This document shows, piece by piece, positions 1 to 11,489 of a stretch of 24,558 nt of DNA. Below the pieces are notes generated by a model. The model worked only from the letters and a program-made list of their open reading frames with translations. It searched no databases and was not told the DNA's origin. The position numbers were made by a program, and so were the translations under genes. Source of the stretch: Sphaeroforma sirkka. Taxonomy: Eukaryota; Opisthokonta; Ichthyosporea; Ichthyophonida. The stretch's first letter is position 1. Each line of letters opens with the position of its first letter. The DNA is taken from positions 1 through 24,558 of the forward strand of contig LUCW03000895.1 of assembly GCA_001586965.3 (NCBI GenBank), read 5' to 3'.

Positions 1-636
1 CAGAGTAGCTTTGTTGCATTTGCAAAGCAGTGATTCTGTATACATTTGTACAAACCTGCAATTTAAATGCAGTAGATTTATATTATATGCGCATGATTCC
101 TCGATTGATATTCGTATCTTCTGTGTACTAGGCTACGTATGTTTAAGTACCGGTGACCAACCGACTGCCCAATGCTTTCGACGCACACGAATATTATTAC
201 AATACATATGTGACGATACTTTCATGCCTTAAATATCAACTAACACTACGGAACATTCAATGTGATACACGCGCTGCCACATATTTGTACTATTGATTGT
301 ACATGAGGTGACAGAATGAGGTTTTTTCTCTCGGAATAAGGTAGAATTTAAGAACGAACTGAGACATGAGTAAAACATTCGAAAAAAGAGATGCACATGA
401 AATTCTTGAATTTATTATTGTATCCAATCTTCACATTTGCTCCACAGACAGAGTAGTTATGGATGGACTCATGGCTAGCAATGCAATGCTATTTTCTCTC
501 TCGAACAATGTAAACCTTTAGAAGTCTCGAAAAACCTCTCACAGACGCCACCTGTTCGTCGCAAACTTGCGCTCCTATCATCGCAAATATACCCATTCAG
601 AGCTACCACTCATCTATACCTTCCTATATCATCCAG
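1..636. other. Downstream flank, no gene recognised
   Basis: This is non-repetitive sequence past the predicted 3' end. Short open frames on both strands show no motif, no credible splice-bounded exon and no compositional sign of coding. Confidence 0.5.
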
Positions 637-642
637 TTTATT
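637..642 (-). terminator. Candidate poly(A) signal AATAAA
   Basis: AATAAA occurs on the minus strand about 130 bases after the stop codon, a plausible distance for the 3' end of this transcript. Another AATAAA lies near 410. The choice between them is a guess without transcript data. Confidence 0.35.
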
Positions 643-770
643 TTTCACAGTGTTTTAGGAAACACATGACAGAATGTGCACACATGTATGTAGGTTTGCG
701 TTCGGGGTTGCTTGTAAACGTCTGTGTTCGTGTGCGTCGTTTATCTACTTATTATATGCAGAATATGTGT

Positions 771-876
771 TCAAGCTCCATGGTAACGCAGTCGTAAACC
801 CATAACAAGCGCACCCACCGATAGAGCCGCGCTAATCACACTTAGCGTGGACAACAGAGTAGGGCCAGACACGAGG
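771..876 (-). CDS. Exon 15: C-terminal transmembrane helix and stop codon
   Basis: The acceptor TACTTCCAACACAG|C enters in phase 2 (AG+C, Ser). The exon encodes LVSGPTLLSTLSVISAALSV and GALVMGLRLRYHGA, then TGA at 773-771. The stretch from about TLLST to VMGL is hydrophobic and is followed by positive residues (RLRYH), a typical tail anchor. Aster and Lam proteins carry a single C-terminal transmembrane segment in the ER, so position and type fit the family. Confidence 0.85.
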
Positions 877-1310
877 CTGTGTTGGAAGTAAACGAGGCTG
901 TGATTAGGCCAAGTGGAAACTTCAATTTGTAATCACAGTACTTAAAACAGCAAGGTGCAGGGGGGGTCACCCACAGAGAGAAACGAGCGCCCAACAAATA
1001 ACGAACAATATTTACGACACAATCTTCGTGCTATTCGCATTTATATATATTTGGTACAAAACACCAACAGAGTATGCAATATAGTAAGTGCAGAGTATTT
1101 CGCTCCGCCCGATGCATCGACAACCCTTGTGCCTATCGTATTTTTGTTGTCTTGTCTAATGCGCACTTTTGTGCAGGATGAGACATGTTTTGTACAACAT
1201 ACGAGGGAGAGTTCTAATGCACAGTTCAGTATGTGTACACCATATCAAAATGATGTGTTGGGAGTGTATCTGTAATGCGAGTATATTCACACACATCAAC
1301 CCATGGTAAT

Positions 1311-1485
1311 CGAAGACAAATACTTCAAAAAAGAAACGGATACACACATACTAGCCTAGTGAAAAATAAAGCACAAACAGATGCATGGAAAACAAATACT
1401 TCAAAAGAGAAACGAAGATACAAATGCGAGTTCACACACACACTAGCCTAGTGAAAAATAAAGCACAAACAGATGTATGGAAAGC
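1311..1485. repeat. Two-copy direct duplication (about 92 bp) in intron 14
   Basis: ctagcctagtgaaaaata with its flanks occurs at 1351 and again at 1443, and the stretch aaatacttcaaaa precedes both copies. It is a recent-looking tandem duplication with a small internal difference in length. The rest of intron 14 (877-1546) shows nothing recognisable. Confidence 0.75.
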
Positions 1486-1546
1486 GACGGCATACCCAGA
1501 GCAACCCACAATAGCCGTAAGACTACACACTGTTGCATGTTCGTAC

Positions 1547-1712
1547 CTTTCATTTTGTATTAATCTGCCGATATCTGATTTCTTTTTATCCGTCCGCTTG
1601 CTCGAAGTGCGGGATGCCGAGCGTGACGCCACCTTCTTCTTTATCACAGGCATGGGCACATTGGCGGGAGGTCGCTCGGGGACTTCATTGAGGTAAACTT
1701 CATCCATCATAC
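1547..1712 (-). CDS. Exon 14: basic linker between VASt and the membrane anchor
   Basis: The acceptor is TTCTATTCCCAG|GT and the donor GAAAG|GTACGA; phase 1 in (G+GT, Gly), phase 2 out. It encodes MMDEVYLNEVPERPPANVPM, then PVIKKKVASRSASRTSSKRT and DKKKSDIG. It is low-complexity, Pro-rich then Lys/Arg/Ser-rich, as expected for a flexible cytosolic linker ahead of a tail anchor. No motif is recognised. Confidence 0.8.
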
Positions 1713-2270
1713 CTGGGAATAGAATGTGCGGGACATTAACTATCTGAAGCCAGACCAGTATGTGGACATTTCATAGTATCTGATGAATCACATTCTGGTA
1801 AGGAAAGGAAACGGATTTAAAGGTCAATTTGACTCATCGTATTCACTCAGATGTGAGTGGCCATGTTTGGTAAATTCGTCCGTGAAGGGTTTGAAGTCTT
1901 GTAACCAAAACTTAAGATTTCTGGGTCTCAAATTTTCGATAGTCACAAATTCTAACAAGGGATATGTACATATGGGAGCGTCCTGATGTAAACAACCCAA
2001 CGAGGAAGTATTTCTAGTAGCAATTTTACAAAGGGAGTACACAAATCGTAGGAAAAACTGGAACCAATAGAATGAAAGTGGAGCCAAAGAGACCAATATG
2101 TGTTTGACCCCGACATTCATCGGACAGTAGATTACTACATACATGATGGCCTACAGTGAGTAAAAAAACATATCGGGATTTGCTGATCCGTCCCCTGAGT
2201 AGTTAAACGTATATTTCAATCTTGCAAGCAAAAGCGTTTCCCGCCCTTCGTGTGCGGCATTGAACTCAAA

Positions 2271-2404
2271 CAACATATCTTACGGATAAAGAGTACACTA
2301 TACTAAAACATCACTCTATATAAATCAAGGACGATAAGCTAAAACCCTAAAACATATCTTACCGATAGAGACCGCACTATACTCAAACAAGGCACTCTAT
2401 ATAA
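2271..2404. repeat. Direct duplication split by a telomere-like CCCTAAAA motif
   Basis: A segment beginning aacatatcttac.gata.ag and ending cactctatataaat occurs at 2271-2325 and 2351-2404. The bases between them end in ctaaaaccctaaaac. The upstream stretch 1713-2270 of intron 13 holds nothing recognised. Confidence 0.7.
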
Positions 2405-3275
2405 ATGTTAATGACCATAGATGTACAGTTACATGTACATTAATGACCATAGACCATATATGTACAGTTACTTGTATATTAATGACCATAGACATATATG
2501 TACAGTTACATGTATATTAATGTCCATAGACCATATATGTACAGCTACATGTACAATAATGACCATAGACCATATATGTACAGATACATGTATATTAATG
2601 ACCATAGACCATATGTGTACAGATACATGTAGATTAATGACCATAGACAATATATGTAGTTACATGTATATTAATGACCATGGACCATATATGTACAGTT
2701 ACATGTGGATTAATGACCATAGACCATATATGTACAGGTACATGTATATTAATGTCCATAGACCATATATGTACAGCTACATGTATAATAATGACCATAG
2801 ACCATATATGTACAGATACATGTATATTAATGACCATAGACCATATATGTACAGATACATGTATATTAATGACCATAGACCATGTATGTACAGTTACATG
2901 TAAATTAATGACCATAGACCACATATGTACAGGTACATGTATATTAATGACCGTAGACCATATATGTACAGCTACATGTATATTATTGACCATAGACCAT
3001 ATATGTACAGTTACATGTATATTAATGACCATAGACCATGTATGTACAGTTACATGTAAATTAATGACCATAGACCATATATGTACAGGTACATGTATAT
3101 TAATGTCCATAGACCATATATGTCCAGTTACATGTATATTGATGACCATAGATTTACAGTTACATGCACATTAATGACCACAAACCATATCTGTACAGTT
3201 ACATGTATATTAATATTAACGTCCATAGACCATATATGTACAGTTACGTGTATATTAATGTCCATAGACTCATCA
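2405..3275. repeat. 39-bp minisatellite, about 22 copies (intron 13)
   Basis: The unit contains taatgaccatagaccatat and atgtacagttacatgtata. Because 39 is a multiple of three and the unit lacks stops in several frames, it produces open frames of 160-171 codons on both strands with a 13-residue period. These are repeat artefacts, not genes. Variants inside the array (gtccatag, gatacatg, ggtacatg) recur in blocks. Confidence 0.95.
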
Positions 3276-3559
3276 AATTGCACACTCATGCCAGCGAATG
3301 CAAAGCAGTCCATCTGCAGCAACGTGCGGCACCGCATATATGCGTACGAGTACTTGCAAGTGCACCTACACACGTGCGATGGCAATGTGAGTGACGCATA
3401 GCTACAGAAACCAGTCACACAAGCGAATTCACAGCGTACCCATGACAAGCAAACTGCAAATAGATAAATCGTATCCTCGTGAAGGGAGAATCTCATAATA
3501 TCGCTAAGAGAATAATCCGTTACATACATTTCGCAAAGTCTGGACAAGCACACATTATA
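3276..3559. other. Unique spacer between two minisatellites in intron 13
   Basis: This is moderate-GC sequence between the 39-bp and 26-bp arrays. A minus-strand frame is open through it but runs straight into repeat on both sides and has no family match. No exon is needed here, because exon 13 joins exon 14 in phase. Confidence 0.5.
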
Positions 3560-4600
3560 TATATGAAATTTGAATAGAGATATAGACACACATATATAAA
3601 ATAGAGATATAGACACATATATGAATAGAGATACAGACGCACATATATGAATAGAGATATAGACACAAATATATGAATAGACATAGACACACATATATGA
3701 ATAGACATATAGACACATATACATGAATAGACATATAGACTCACATATATGAATAGAGATATAGACACACATATATGAATAGATATATAGACACACATAT
3801 ATAAATAGAGATAATGACCCACATATATGAATAGACATATAGACACACATATATGGATAGACATATAGACACACATATATGAATAGACATATAGACACAC
3901 ATATATGAATAGACATATAGACACACATATATGAATAGAGATATAAACATACATATATGAATAGATATATAAAAAACGCATATATAAATAGAGATATAGA
4001 CACACATATGAATAGAGATATAGACACACATATATGAATAGATATATAGACACATATTTAAATAGACATATAGACACACGTATATAAATAGAGATATAGA
4101 CACATATATGAATAGAGATATAGACACACATATATGAATAGACATCTAGGCACACATATATGGATAGACATAGACTCATATATATGAATAGAGATATAGA
4201 CACACGTATATGAATAGACATATAGACAGACATATATGAATAGATATATGGACACAAATAATTAAATAGACATATAGACACGTATATATAAATAGAGATA
4301 AAGACACATATATGAATAGAGATATAGACACATATATGAATAGACATAGACACACATATATGAATAGACATATAGACACATATATGAATAGACAAATAGA
4401 CAGACATATATGAATAGAGATATAAACACACATATATGAATAGACATATAGACAGACATATATGAATAGATATATGGACACAAATAATTAAATAGACATA
4501 GAAACACATATATAAATAGAGATAAAGACACACATATATGAAAAGACATATAGACACACATATATGAATAGACATATAGATACACATATATGAATAGAGA
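3560..4600. repeat. 26-bp minisatellite, about 40 copies (intron 13)
   Basis: The unit contains gaatagacatatagacaca followed by catatat. The minus-strand frames translate to a Tyr/Ile/Cys-rich 26-residue period and are artefacts. The array ends about 90 bases from the exon 13 donor. Confidence 0.95.
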
Positions 4601-4690
4601 TATAAAACCTCTCTACCCGAGTAGAAGCCTCCGTCAGCAATTTAATACTGAGTTTAAGGGAGCCGCCGCGCATATGTGACTTACACTCAC

Positions 4691-4873
4691 CTCCATTTAT
4701 AGACTCTACCACGTGTTTGTGGCATGAATCTCCAAAGTCACTCATGGTCTCCTTGACCGTCTTTTCCAGCATGTTAGTTATTTTTGAGAAATAAGGTTTG
4801 GATACCCATTCCAACTGGGTTGAAAGGGTCACGTCGCAAGTCTTCTCCCCACTGCTCTTCACCACATACTTGG
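4691..4873 (-). CDS. Exon 13: VASt domain, C-terminal helix
   Basis: The acceptor is CATTTCATTTCAG|CC and the donor AATGGAG|GTGAGT; phase 1 in and out. It encodes KYVVKSSGEKTCDVTLSTQ, then LEWVSKPYFSKITNMLEKTV and KETMSDFGDSC. It matches the last VASt strands and long helix (in GRAMD1 C.L.V...L.Y.....G.VK..IEK...). The first exon bases and the acceptor form the terminal unit of the 41-bp tandem array that fills the upstream intron. Confidence 0.92.
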
Positions 4874-5890
4874 CTGAAATGAAATGATAGGTGTTATGTT
4901 GACTTCATACTTGACTGAAATGAAACAATAGGTGTTATGTTGACTTCATACTTGACTGAAATAAAACAATAGGTGTTATTTTGACTTCATACTTGACTGA
5001 AATGAAACAATAGGTGCTATGTTGACTTCATACTTGATTGAGATGAAACAATAGGTACTATGTTGACTTCATACTTGACTGAAATGAAACAATAGGTGTT
5101 ATGTTGACTTCATACTTGACTGAAATAAAACAATAGGTGTTATTTTGACTTCATACTTGACTGAAATGAAACAATAGGTGCTATGTTGACTTCATACTTG
5201 ATTGAGATAAAACAATAGGTGCTATGTTGACTTCATACTTGACTGAAATGAAACAATAGGTGCTATGTTGACTTCATACTTGATTGAGATGAAACAATAG
5301 GTACTATGTTGACTTCATACTTGACTGAAATGAAACAATAGGTGTTATGTTGACTTCATACTTGACTGAAATAAAACAATAGGTGTTATTTTGACTTCAT
5401 ACTTGACTGAAATGAAACAATAGGTGCTATGTTGACTTCATACTTGATTGAGATGAAACAATAGGTGCTATGTTGACTTCATACTTGACTGAAATGAAAC
5501 AATAGGTGCTATTTTGACTTCATACTTGACTGAAATAAAACAATAGGTGTTATGTTGACTTCATACTTGACTGAAATGAAACAATAGGTGCTATGTTGAC
5601 TTCATACTTGATTGAGATGAAACAATAGGTGCTATGTTGACTTCATACTTGACTGAAATAAAACAATAGGTGTTATGTTGACTTCATACTTGACTGAAAT
5701 GAAACAATAGGTGCTATGTTGACTTCATACTTGATTGAGATGAAACAATAGGTGCTATGTTGACTTCATACTTGACTGAAAATGAAACAATAGGTGTTAT
5801 TTTGACTTCATACTTGACTGAAATAAAACAATAGGTGTTATGTTGACTTCATACTTGACTGAAATGAAACAATAGGTGTTATTTTGACTT
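4869..5890. repeat. 41-bp minisatellite, about 25 copies, built on the exon 13 acceptor (intron 12)
   Basis: Each unit on the minus strand reads AACACCTATTGTTTCATTTC then AG and TCAAG, which is the exon 13 acceptor region plus its first five bases (CCAAG). The first copy is the functional acceptor at 4874-4875. Variant copies have CTCAATCAAG and so lack the CAG. Variants recur in a partly four-unit (164 bp) order. Confidence 0.95.
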
Positions 5891-6609
5891 GAATGGACAA
5901 ACGTCGGATTGGGTTGATTTAGGTATTTTAAGGATACCAAAGCAAGCCCAAGCCCAAAAAATCATATGACTCGCACATTAGGTTCATGGCTTCACTACGC
6001 CATATCATTCGTTGTATTCTGAGCTGATAGAAACCACAAAACATCCAAGAGGTAATGCTGGACATGCAGTATCCAACTCTTACTTTATACCACTAACAAA
6101 TAGACTCTTGCTAAGTTGCTGAAGCAGACTGCTTATACCATCCCAACTTTAGTTTGGGAGACCAGTAGAACCCAAGTGTTATCTTTGAATTTAAATCAGA
6201 GGCATATAACTTTAACTGGAACAAGATATTGTTAAACGACTAACTCATAAACTCGTGACCCTCCTGCACGCACGCACGCAGGCTTCCTTACCATACACCA
6301 CCCCACTCAAGAGTGTGTGACCAGACCAACAGGAACAACACCATAGTACTAATAAGGCTCTCGCGCATTGGTAATTGAACATACCAGTACATAACCGTAA
6401 GCAGCGCTCCCCAACCGTACCACAACGTCTATGCATTGAAGTTTATATATACCACCCATTCCACATACATGTGTACACACGCCTATCTATGAAAAAGTTC
6501 AGAGTACAAACCTACGACAGAAACTAGAGAGCGTAACTCTCACTCCTCCATTCGCGAAAGCAAACCCTAGCCACACACCAAGCTATCCCCTGACGCCTGA
6601 CCCACTCAC
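5891..6609. other. Non-repetitive part of intron 12
   Basis: No tandem array, exon or RNA gene is visible. A minus-strand open frame at 6436-6245 has no recognisable domain and is not required by the gene model. Confidence 0.5.
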
Positions 6610-6801
6610 CTCGATTGTAAAACGCATCGCCATACGGCACGCCCTTTGCGGTGATCTTGGAGTCCATGACAAAGGCCGTCTTCTGCGCATTCCATGTCAG
6701 CGTAGCTTCTTCCACCGTGTTGGAAGTCTTTCGGCCGAGTGGGGTGTCGAGTGTGATGCTGTAATAGTTCTCGCGTGTTGACACTAGAATGTCATCGGTC
6801 G
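6610..6801 (-). CDS. Exon 12: VASt domain, central strands
   Basis: The acceptor is CAACACAG|CG and the donor ATCGAG|GTGAGT; phase 1 in and out. It encodes TDDILVSTRENYYSITLDTP, then LGRKTSNTVEEATLTWN and KITAKGVPYGDAFYNR. In GRAMD1 the corresponding stretch reads R...Y.I.L..PL..K....E.Q.L...., then ...VPYHDYFY. The 'VPYGDAFY' hallmark of the VASt family is therefore present. Confidence 0.93.
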
Positions 6802-6995
6802 CTGTGTTGTATGCGCACGGACGCAATAGTGTAGGCTATCAGCGGACACAGTATAGGCAGGTTGTATAGGAATACCATCAGTGTAAAAATGTAAACGTGG
6901 TAGCAACAAGTTCGGTACGCACATCAGAAAGGAGCTAGGCAGGGCAAGGTGGGGTGTGGCACTTATTCAAACGGGAAATAAGGATCAGCTTATAA

Positions 6996-7010
6996 ACCCT
7001 AAACCCTAAA
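6996..7010. repeat. Telomere-like CCCTAAA tract (intron 11)
   Basis: Two CCCTAAA units (aaccctaaaccctaaaa) occur inside the 229-bp intron between exons 11 and 12, about 20 bases downstream of the exon 11 donor on the transcript. Confidence 0.8.
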
Positions 7011-7030
7011 AGCCAAGCCAAGCCACATAC

Positions 7031-7247
7031 ACACAGTCCAGGCACCCAGCTGAATGTCGAAGTACTCGCACTTCTGGTAGAAAGCCAACAACCCTGGGCA
7101 GTGCGATGAGAACATCACATCGTACATAGATTGTAAGTCGCATCGGTATGTAGTCTTGATTAGTTCCATGGTATACGCATCATACATCGGCAACTCTGGG
7201 ATCACGACGGCAGCGGGCACCTCAAGGTCTGGATTTCCTTCCGAGTC
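7031..7247 (-). CDS. Exon 11: VASt domain, N-terminal part
   Basis: The acceptor is TTTACATCAG|GAC and the donor ACTGTGT|GTATGT; phase 0 in, phase 1 out. After a short lead-in the exon encodes MELIKTTYRCDLQSMYDVMF, then SSHCPGLLAFYQ and FDIQLGAWTV. This is the start of a VASt domain as I know it from Aster/GRAMD1 and Lam proteins: a first strand, a helix with a ..MF.LLF-like motif, then ..D....W before the strand that continues in the next exon. VASt is a StAR-like fold with a sterol-binding cavity. The intron to exon 12 is the shortest in the gene (229 bp). Confidence 0.9.
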
Positions 7248-7456
7248 CTGATGTAAAATATACGTTATACGTGTGTGTGTTGTCAATTGAGAATAGCAGA
7301 GAAATGTGTGCTTGTCTATGATGAATAAGAATGCATGTTTGTGCGATAAATTATCAAAGTTTATTCCACACAACAGTCTGAAAAGGTGCTCGGATATCGA
7401 CAGAAAGCCAGAAGGATATGCACGCGTGTGTGCTAGTACCCATTTAAGCAAATGTT

Positions 7457-7917
<461 letters not shown>

Positions 7918-8097
7918 ATGCAAGTAAAACACAGTTTAGCGATGATCTGAAAGTGTGTTTGTAAAAAAATGTCTCCTAACACTGCCCGTAAAATCCACGC
8001 ATGTTTTTGTGTCTTTGTTCAGTTATATGCGAAGTATTGCACATGTGATTCAAGCTATACACTACAGAGGTGATGAAAAACCAACGTTCATGTTTTC

Positions 8098-8105
<8 letters not shown>

Positions 8106-8167
<62 letters not shown>
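8106..8167. repeat. (AT)n microsatellite, about 31 units (intron 10)
   Basis: A pure AT run about 70 bases from the exon 10 donor. It is self-complementary and could fold as a hairpin in DNA or RNA. Confidence 0.95.
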
Positions 8168-8172
<5 letters not shown>

Positions 8173-8236
8173 AAAAACATTCAACAGCACCCACCCACAA
8201 CTTACTTCAGAAACCAAAACATCCACTAGTACACAC

Positions 8237-8491
8237 CTCATATGAATCCAGACCCTTCTCCACCGCCGCTTTCCAGTCCATTTGCTCAGGCACTTGTATA
8301 CTATCCTTTGTGTTTGATTTCCGCCGTGGTTGTGGGGTGGCTCCTCTCTTCACACCGGCTGTGGGAATGTCTTGCTCTGCGACTGTCTGCACCACAGCAC
8401 GCCACAGACTGTTTGTGTGCGCTCGTGTATGGGCGTGGTTGGTAGATAACTCGGACACGCGCTCCTCAACGGCTGATATTGCATTGTTGTA
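8237..8491 (-). CDS. Exon 10: coiled segment and basic linker before VASt
   Basis: The exon is 255 nt, phase 0 at both ends, with acceptor CATCCAGAG|TAC and donor TATGAG|GTGTGT. It starts with the helix YNNAISAVEERVSELS, continues with SLWRAVVQTVAEQDIP, passes through a basic proline-containing linker (VKRGATPQPRRKSNTKDS) and ends WKAAVEKGLDSYE before the VASt domain. No domain is recognised. The acceptor tract is pyrimidine-poor and an alternative AG lies two bases upstream, but only the chosen one gives an open frame joined to exon 9. Confidence 0.82.
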
Positions 8492-8524
8492 CTCTGGATG
8501 TTTGGTATGGGTGTTAGATTTTTA

Positions 8525-8616
8525 AGTAGAGTTTTGGGTTTTAGGGTCTAGGGGGTTGGGAGTTGGGATTTAGGGTTTAGGGTTTTGGGGGTTGGGAGTT
8601 GGTTTAGGATTTAGTG
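8525..8616. repeat. Degenerate TTTAGGG-like tract (intron 9)
   Basis: Units such as gggttttagggtc, gggatttagggtttaggg and gttttgggggttggg form a decayed telomere-like array just upstream, on the transcript, of the exon 10 acceptor. The block gggggttgggagttgg occurs twice. Confidence 0.8.
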
Positions 8617-8749
8617 AGAGCTTGTGTAATCTATGGACAAGTTCACATACCTGCATGTGTATAGGTTACCTACTGACACACAGGCATGTGACATAGACAT
8701 GTCAGATAGGCGTGTAGCATAGACAAATGTGTAATGAACCCAATCGTAG

Positions 8750-8995
8750 GTATGCAATGGTAGGTATACAATGGTAGGTATACAATCGTAGGTATGCAAT
8801 CGAAGGCATACAATCGTAGGTATACAATGGTAGGTATACATTTGTAGGTATACAATGATAGGTATACAATGGTTGGTATACAATGGTAGGTATACAATCG
8901 TAGGTATACAATCGTGGGTATACAATGGTAGGTATACAATGGTTGGTATACAATGGTAGGTATACAATGGTAGGTATACAATTGTAGGTATCGTA
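8750..8995. repeat. 14-bp minisatellite, about 17 copies (intron 9)
   Basis: The unit is caatggtaggtata, with variants caatcg and caattg. The minus-strand translations repeat every 14 residues and are not a protein. Confidence 0.95.
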
Positions 8996-9299
8996 CTTCT
9001 GGCAGAGTATAGCCAGTTGCTCAACATGCCACACGCCAACTATCCACCGCATGCAAGCTTGCGGCAGTTTTGTTTGGACTTTGTTGTTGAACTGTCACAG
9101 ATGAGCTTGAGTACTACTACGTATAACCTTACTGCTTTAGATAGCCTGCTTGAGTACTATTACATATAACCTTACTGCTTAGAATAGCCTTGTTCCTTTC
9201 ATACACAACTTTGATATGATGTCAATCGCACAACAATCGTGGTGACTGCACATTCGACTGCTCAGCTGTTGGTATGAGGTGCGGCTGATGATAGAATGA

Positions 9300-9560
9300 T
9301 TTCAAATTGTAATAAACAATCACGTAACTGCTAAACATATTTGGAAAACAGTTATAGAATAGTATTAAACAAGTACAGAACTATAAAACAGGTATGCAAT
9401 AGTATTAAACAATTACATAACTGCTAAACATAACTATGAAACAGTTATGCAATAGTATTAAATAATTACACAACATAAAACAGGTATGCAATAGTATTAA
9501 ACAATTACCTAACTATAAAAGTTATGCAATAGTATTAAACAATCACATATCTGTTATATA
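9300..9560. repeat. Irregular tandem repeat with core tatgcaatagtattaaacaa (intron 9)
   Basis: The core recurs about five times at uneven spacing of roughly 40-65 bases, separated by variants of ttacataactgctaaacat. The rest of 8996-9960 is unique sequence with no exon recognised. Confidence 0.8.
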
Positions 9561-9966
9561 GTTGGGTAGTGCGATATATTATTCTTGATATATGATACCT
9601 CGTTTGTGCGGTATATACACATCCTTAAATATGCAAGTCTCGAGAACGCGGAGTCGATCAGGCGAACGTTTTCAGACCGTTAACTTTACCTACCACTGCA
9701 TACGGCTCGGAGAGACGCATCCACCATGACTGCAGACGACACGGCCTGTGGGTTAACATAAAGGTCCAATACTGTCAGTGCTATGCTGCAATGCAGCGAT
9801 GAAACTGAACCTCTTCAGCCAGCCAAATAAACGTATACATCGCGTTTAAGGAAACGTTTACCGCGATCTATGCATTATTAGCAACCAAATACGCAAGGAA
9901 CAATCTCCGTCATATGGGCATAACAACGAATTGAATCAAAGGAATTGTATGAATGTTTTACAAAGA

Positions 9967-10640
<674 letters not shown>

Positions 10641-10783
10641 TACAGGTATGAATATACACTCAGGGATAAATATATACACACTAGGATGTATCGTTTCTGT
10701 TTTTCATATGACACTCCGACAGTAAAAAAGTATGCTTCCATTTCAGCAAAATCGGTCAGTTTGCTGGTCACATGCACACACAT

Positions 10784-10821
10784 ACAAAACACCCTAACCC
10801 TAAACCCTGAAACAAAACACC
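10784..10821. repeat. Telomere-like insertion between 10-bp direct repeats (intron 9)
   Basis: acaaaacacc occurs at 10784-10793 and 10812-10821. Between the copies lies ctaaccctaaaccctga. The tract lies in otherwise unique sequence. Confidence 0.7.
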
Positions 10822-11088
10822 GTACACTGTGTTTTATTTTGTGAGAGAGAAATATCGCACACATGATCAATGATTTCTTTTGAGGTGTCTGGCAAACGCC
10901 TAGTAGTATACACGTACGAATATACTTGAACTGCCTTGCAAGATGCAAACACAGTCACAAGCACAGACAGAGCCATCACACACGTACAGCCACTGTCCAA
11001 TTGATCAAGCCATTGCAGAAAGGAGTATATATATATTGCTTGATTCTAATTTTCCCGTCTTGAACTACACTCTTGTTCACACACACAC

Positions 11089-11174
11089 CTTGTCCATAGC
11101 CTCCACAGCCTTCTTGGAAGCGCTCAACTGCGCGGAATTCGACGATTTCATCTGAGGCGATTTCTTAGTCACAG
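11089..11174 (-). CDS. Exon 9: Ser/Lys-rich linker entering a coiled coil
   Basis: A strong acceptor (ccttctcctccctcctcaacag|CT) and the donor GACAAG|GTGTGT bound an 86-nt exon, phase 1 in, phase 0 out. It encodes VTKKSPQMKSSNSAQLSASK and KAVEAMDK. The last residues run into exon 10 (MDK-YNNAISAVEERVSEL) as a continuous amphipathic helix, which supports the junction. Confidence 0.78.
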
Positions 11175-11230
11175 CTGTTGAGGAGGGAGGAGAAGGACTT
11201 ATTCGACGATGCAAGAGAACTTTTATGTAC

Positions 11231-11296
11231 CTGGTGCAAGCTGCTTTGCACACGTAGGCACAGGCGATGGGAGTGAATGTACGTTTTGGATTTTTC
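11231..11296 (-). CDS. Possible extra exon 8b: Pro-rich linker behind a telomere-like acceptor
   Basis: A 66-nt block runs from GGGTTTTAG|GAAAAATCC to CACCAG|GTACAT. It enters and leaves in phase 1, so it can be included or skipped without changing frame. It encodes KIQNVHSLPSPVPTCAKQ and LAP. The T-rich tract and AG of its acceptor come entirely from TTTTAGGG-like repeats. Support is phase, splice sites and composition only; there is no homology. Confidence 0.35.
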
Positions 11297-11351
11297 CTAA
11301 AACCCTAAAACCTAAAACCTAAAACCACAAGTGATGGGAGTGAATGTACGT
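11266..11351. repeat. Telomere-like insertion between 19-bp direct repeats
   Basis: gatgggagtgaatgtacgt occurs exactly at 11266-11284 and 11333-11351. Between them is a CCCTAAAA/CCTAAAA tract at 11296-11327. On the minus strand this tract supplies the acceptor of candidate exon 8b. Confidence 0.8.
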
Positions 11352-11489
11352 ATCCCGCCTGACGAGTGTTGACAGCGGTGTGTAAATAAGCGTGACTAAC
11401 TCTGACGGCGGCATGCAAAGAGGGTTATGGATAAGTGTTACCAAGAAGGTACGACGAGAAATATCATAGGCAGTCCTCATAACAAACTT

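Noticed and set aside
3520-4587. 355-codon minus-strand open frame rich in Tyr, Ile and Cys
   Set aside because: It is the 26-bp minisatellite read through; the 26-residue period and the lack of any stop-frame preference show it is not a membrane protein gene.
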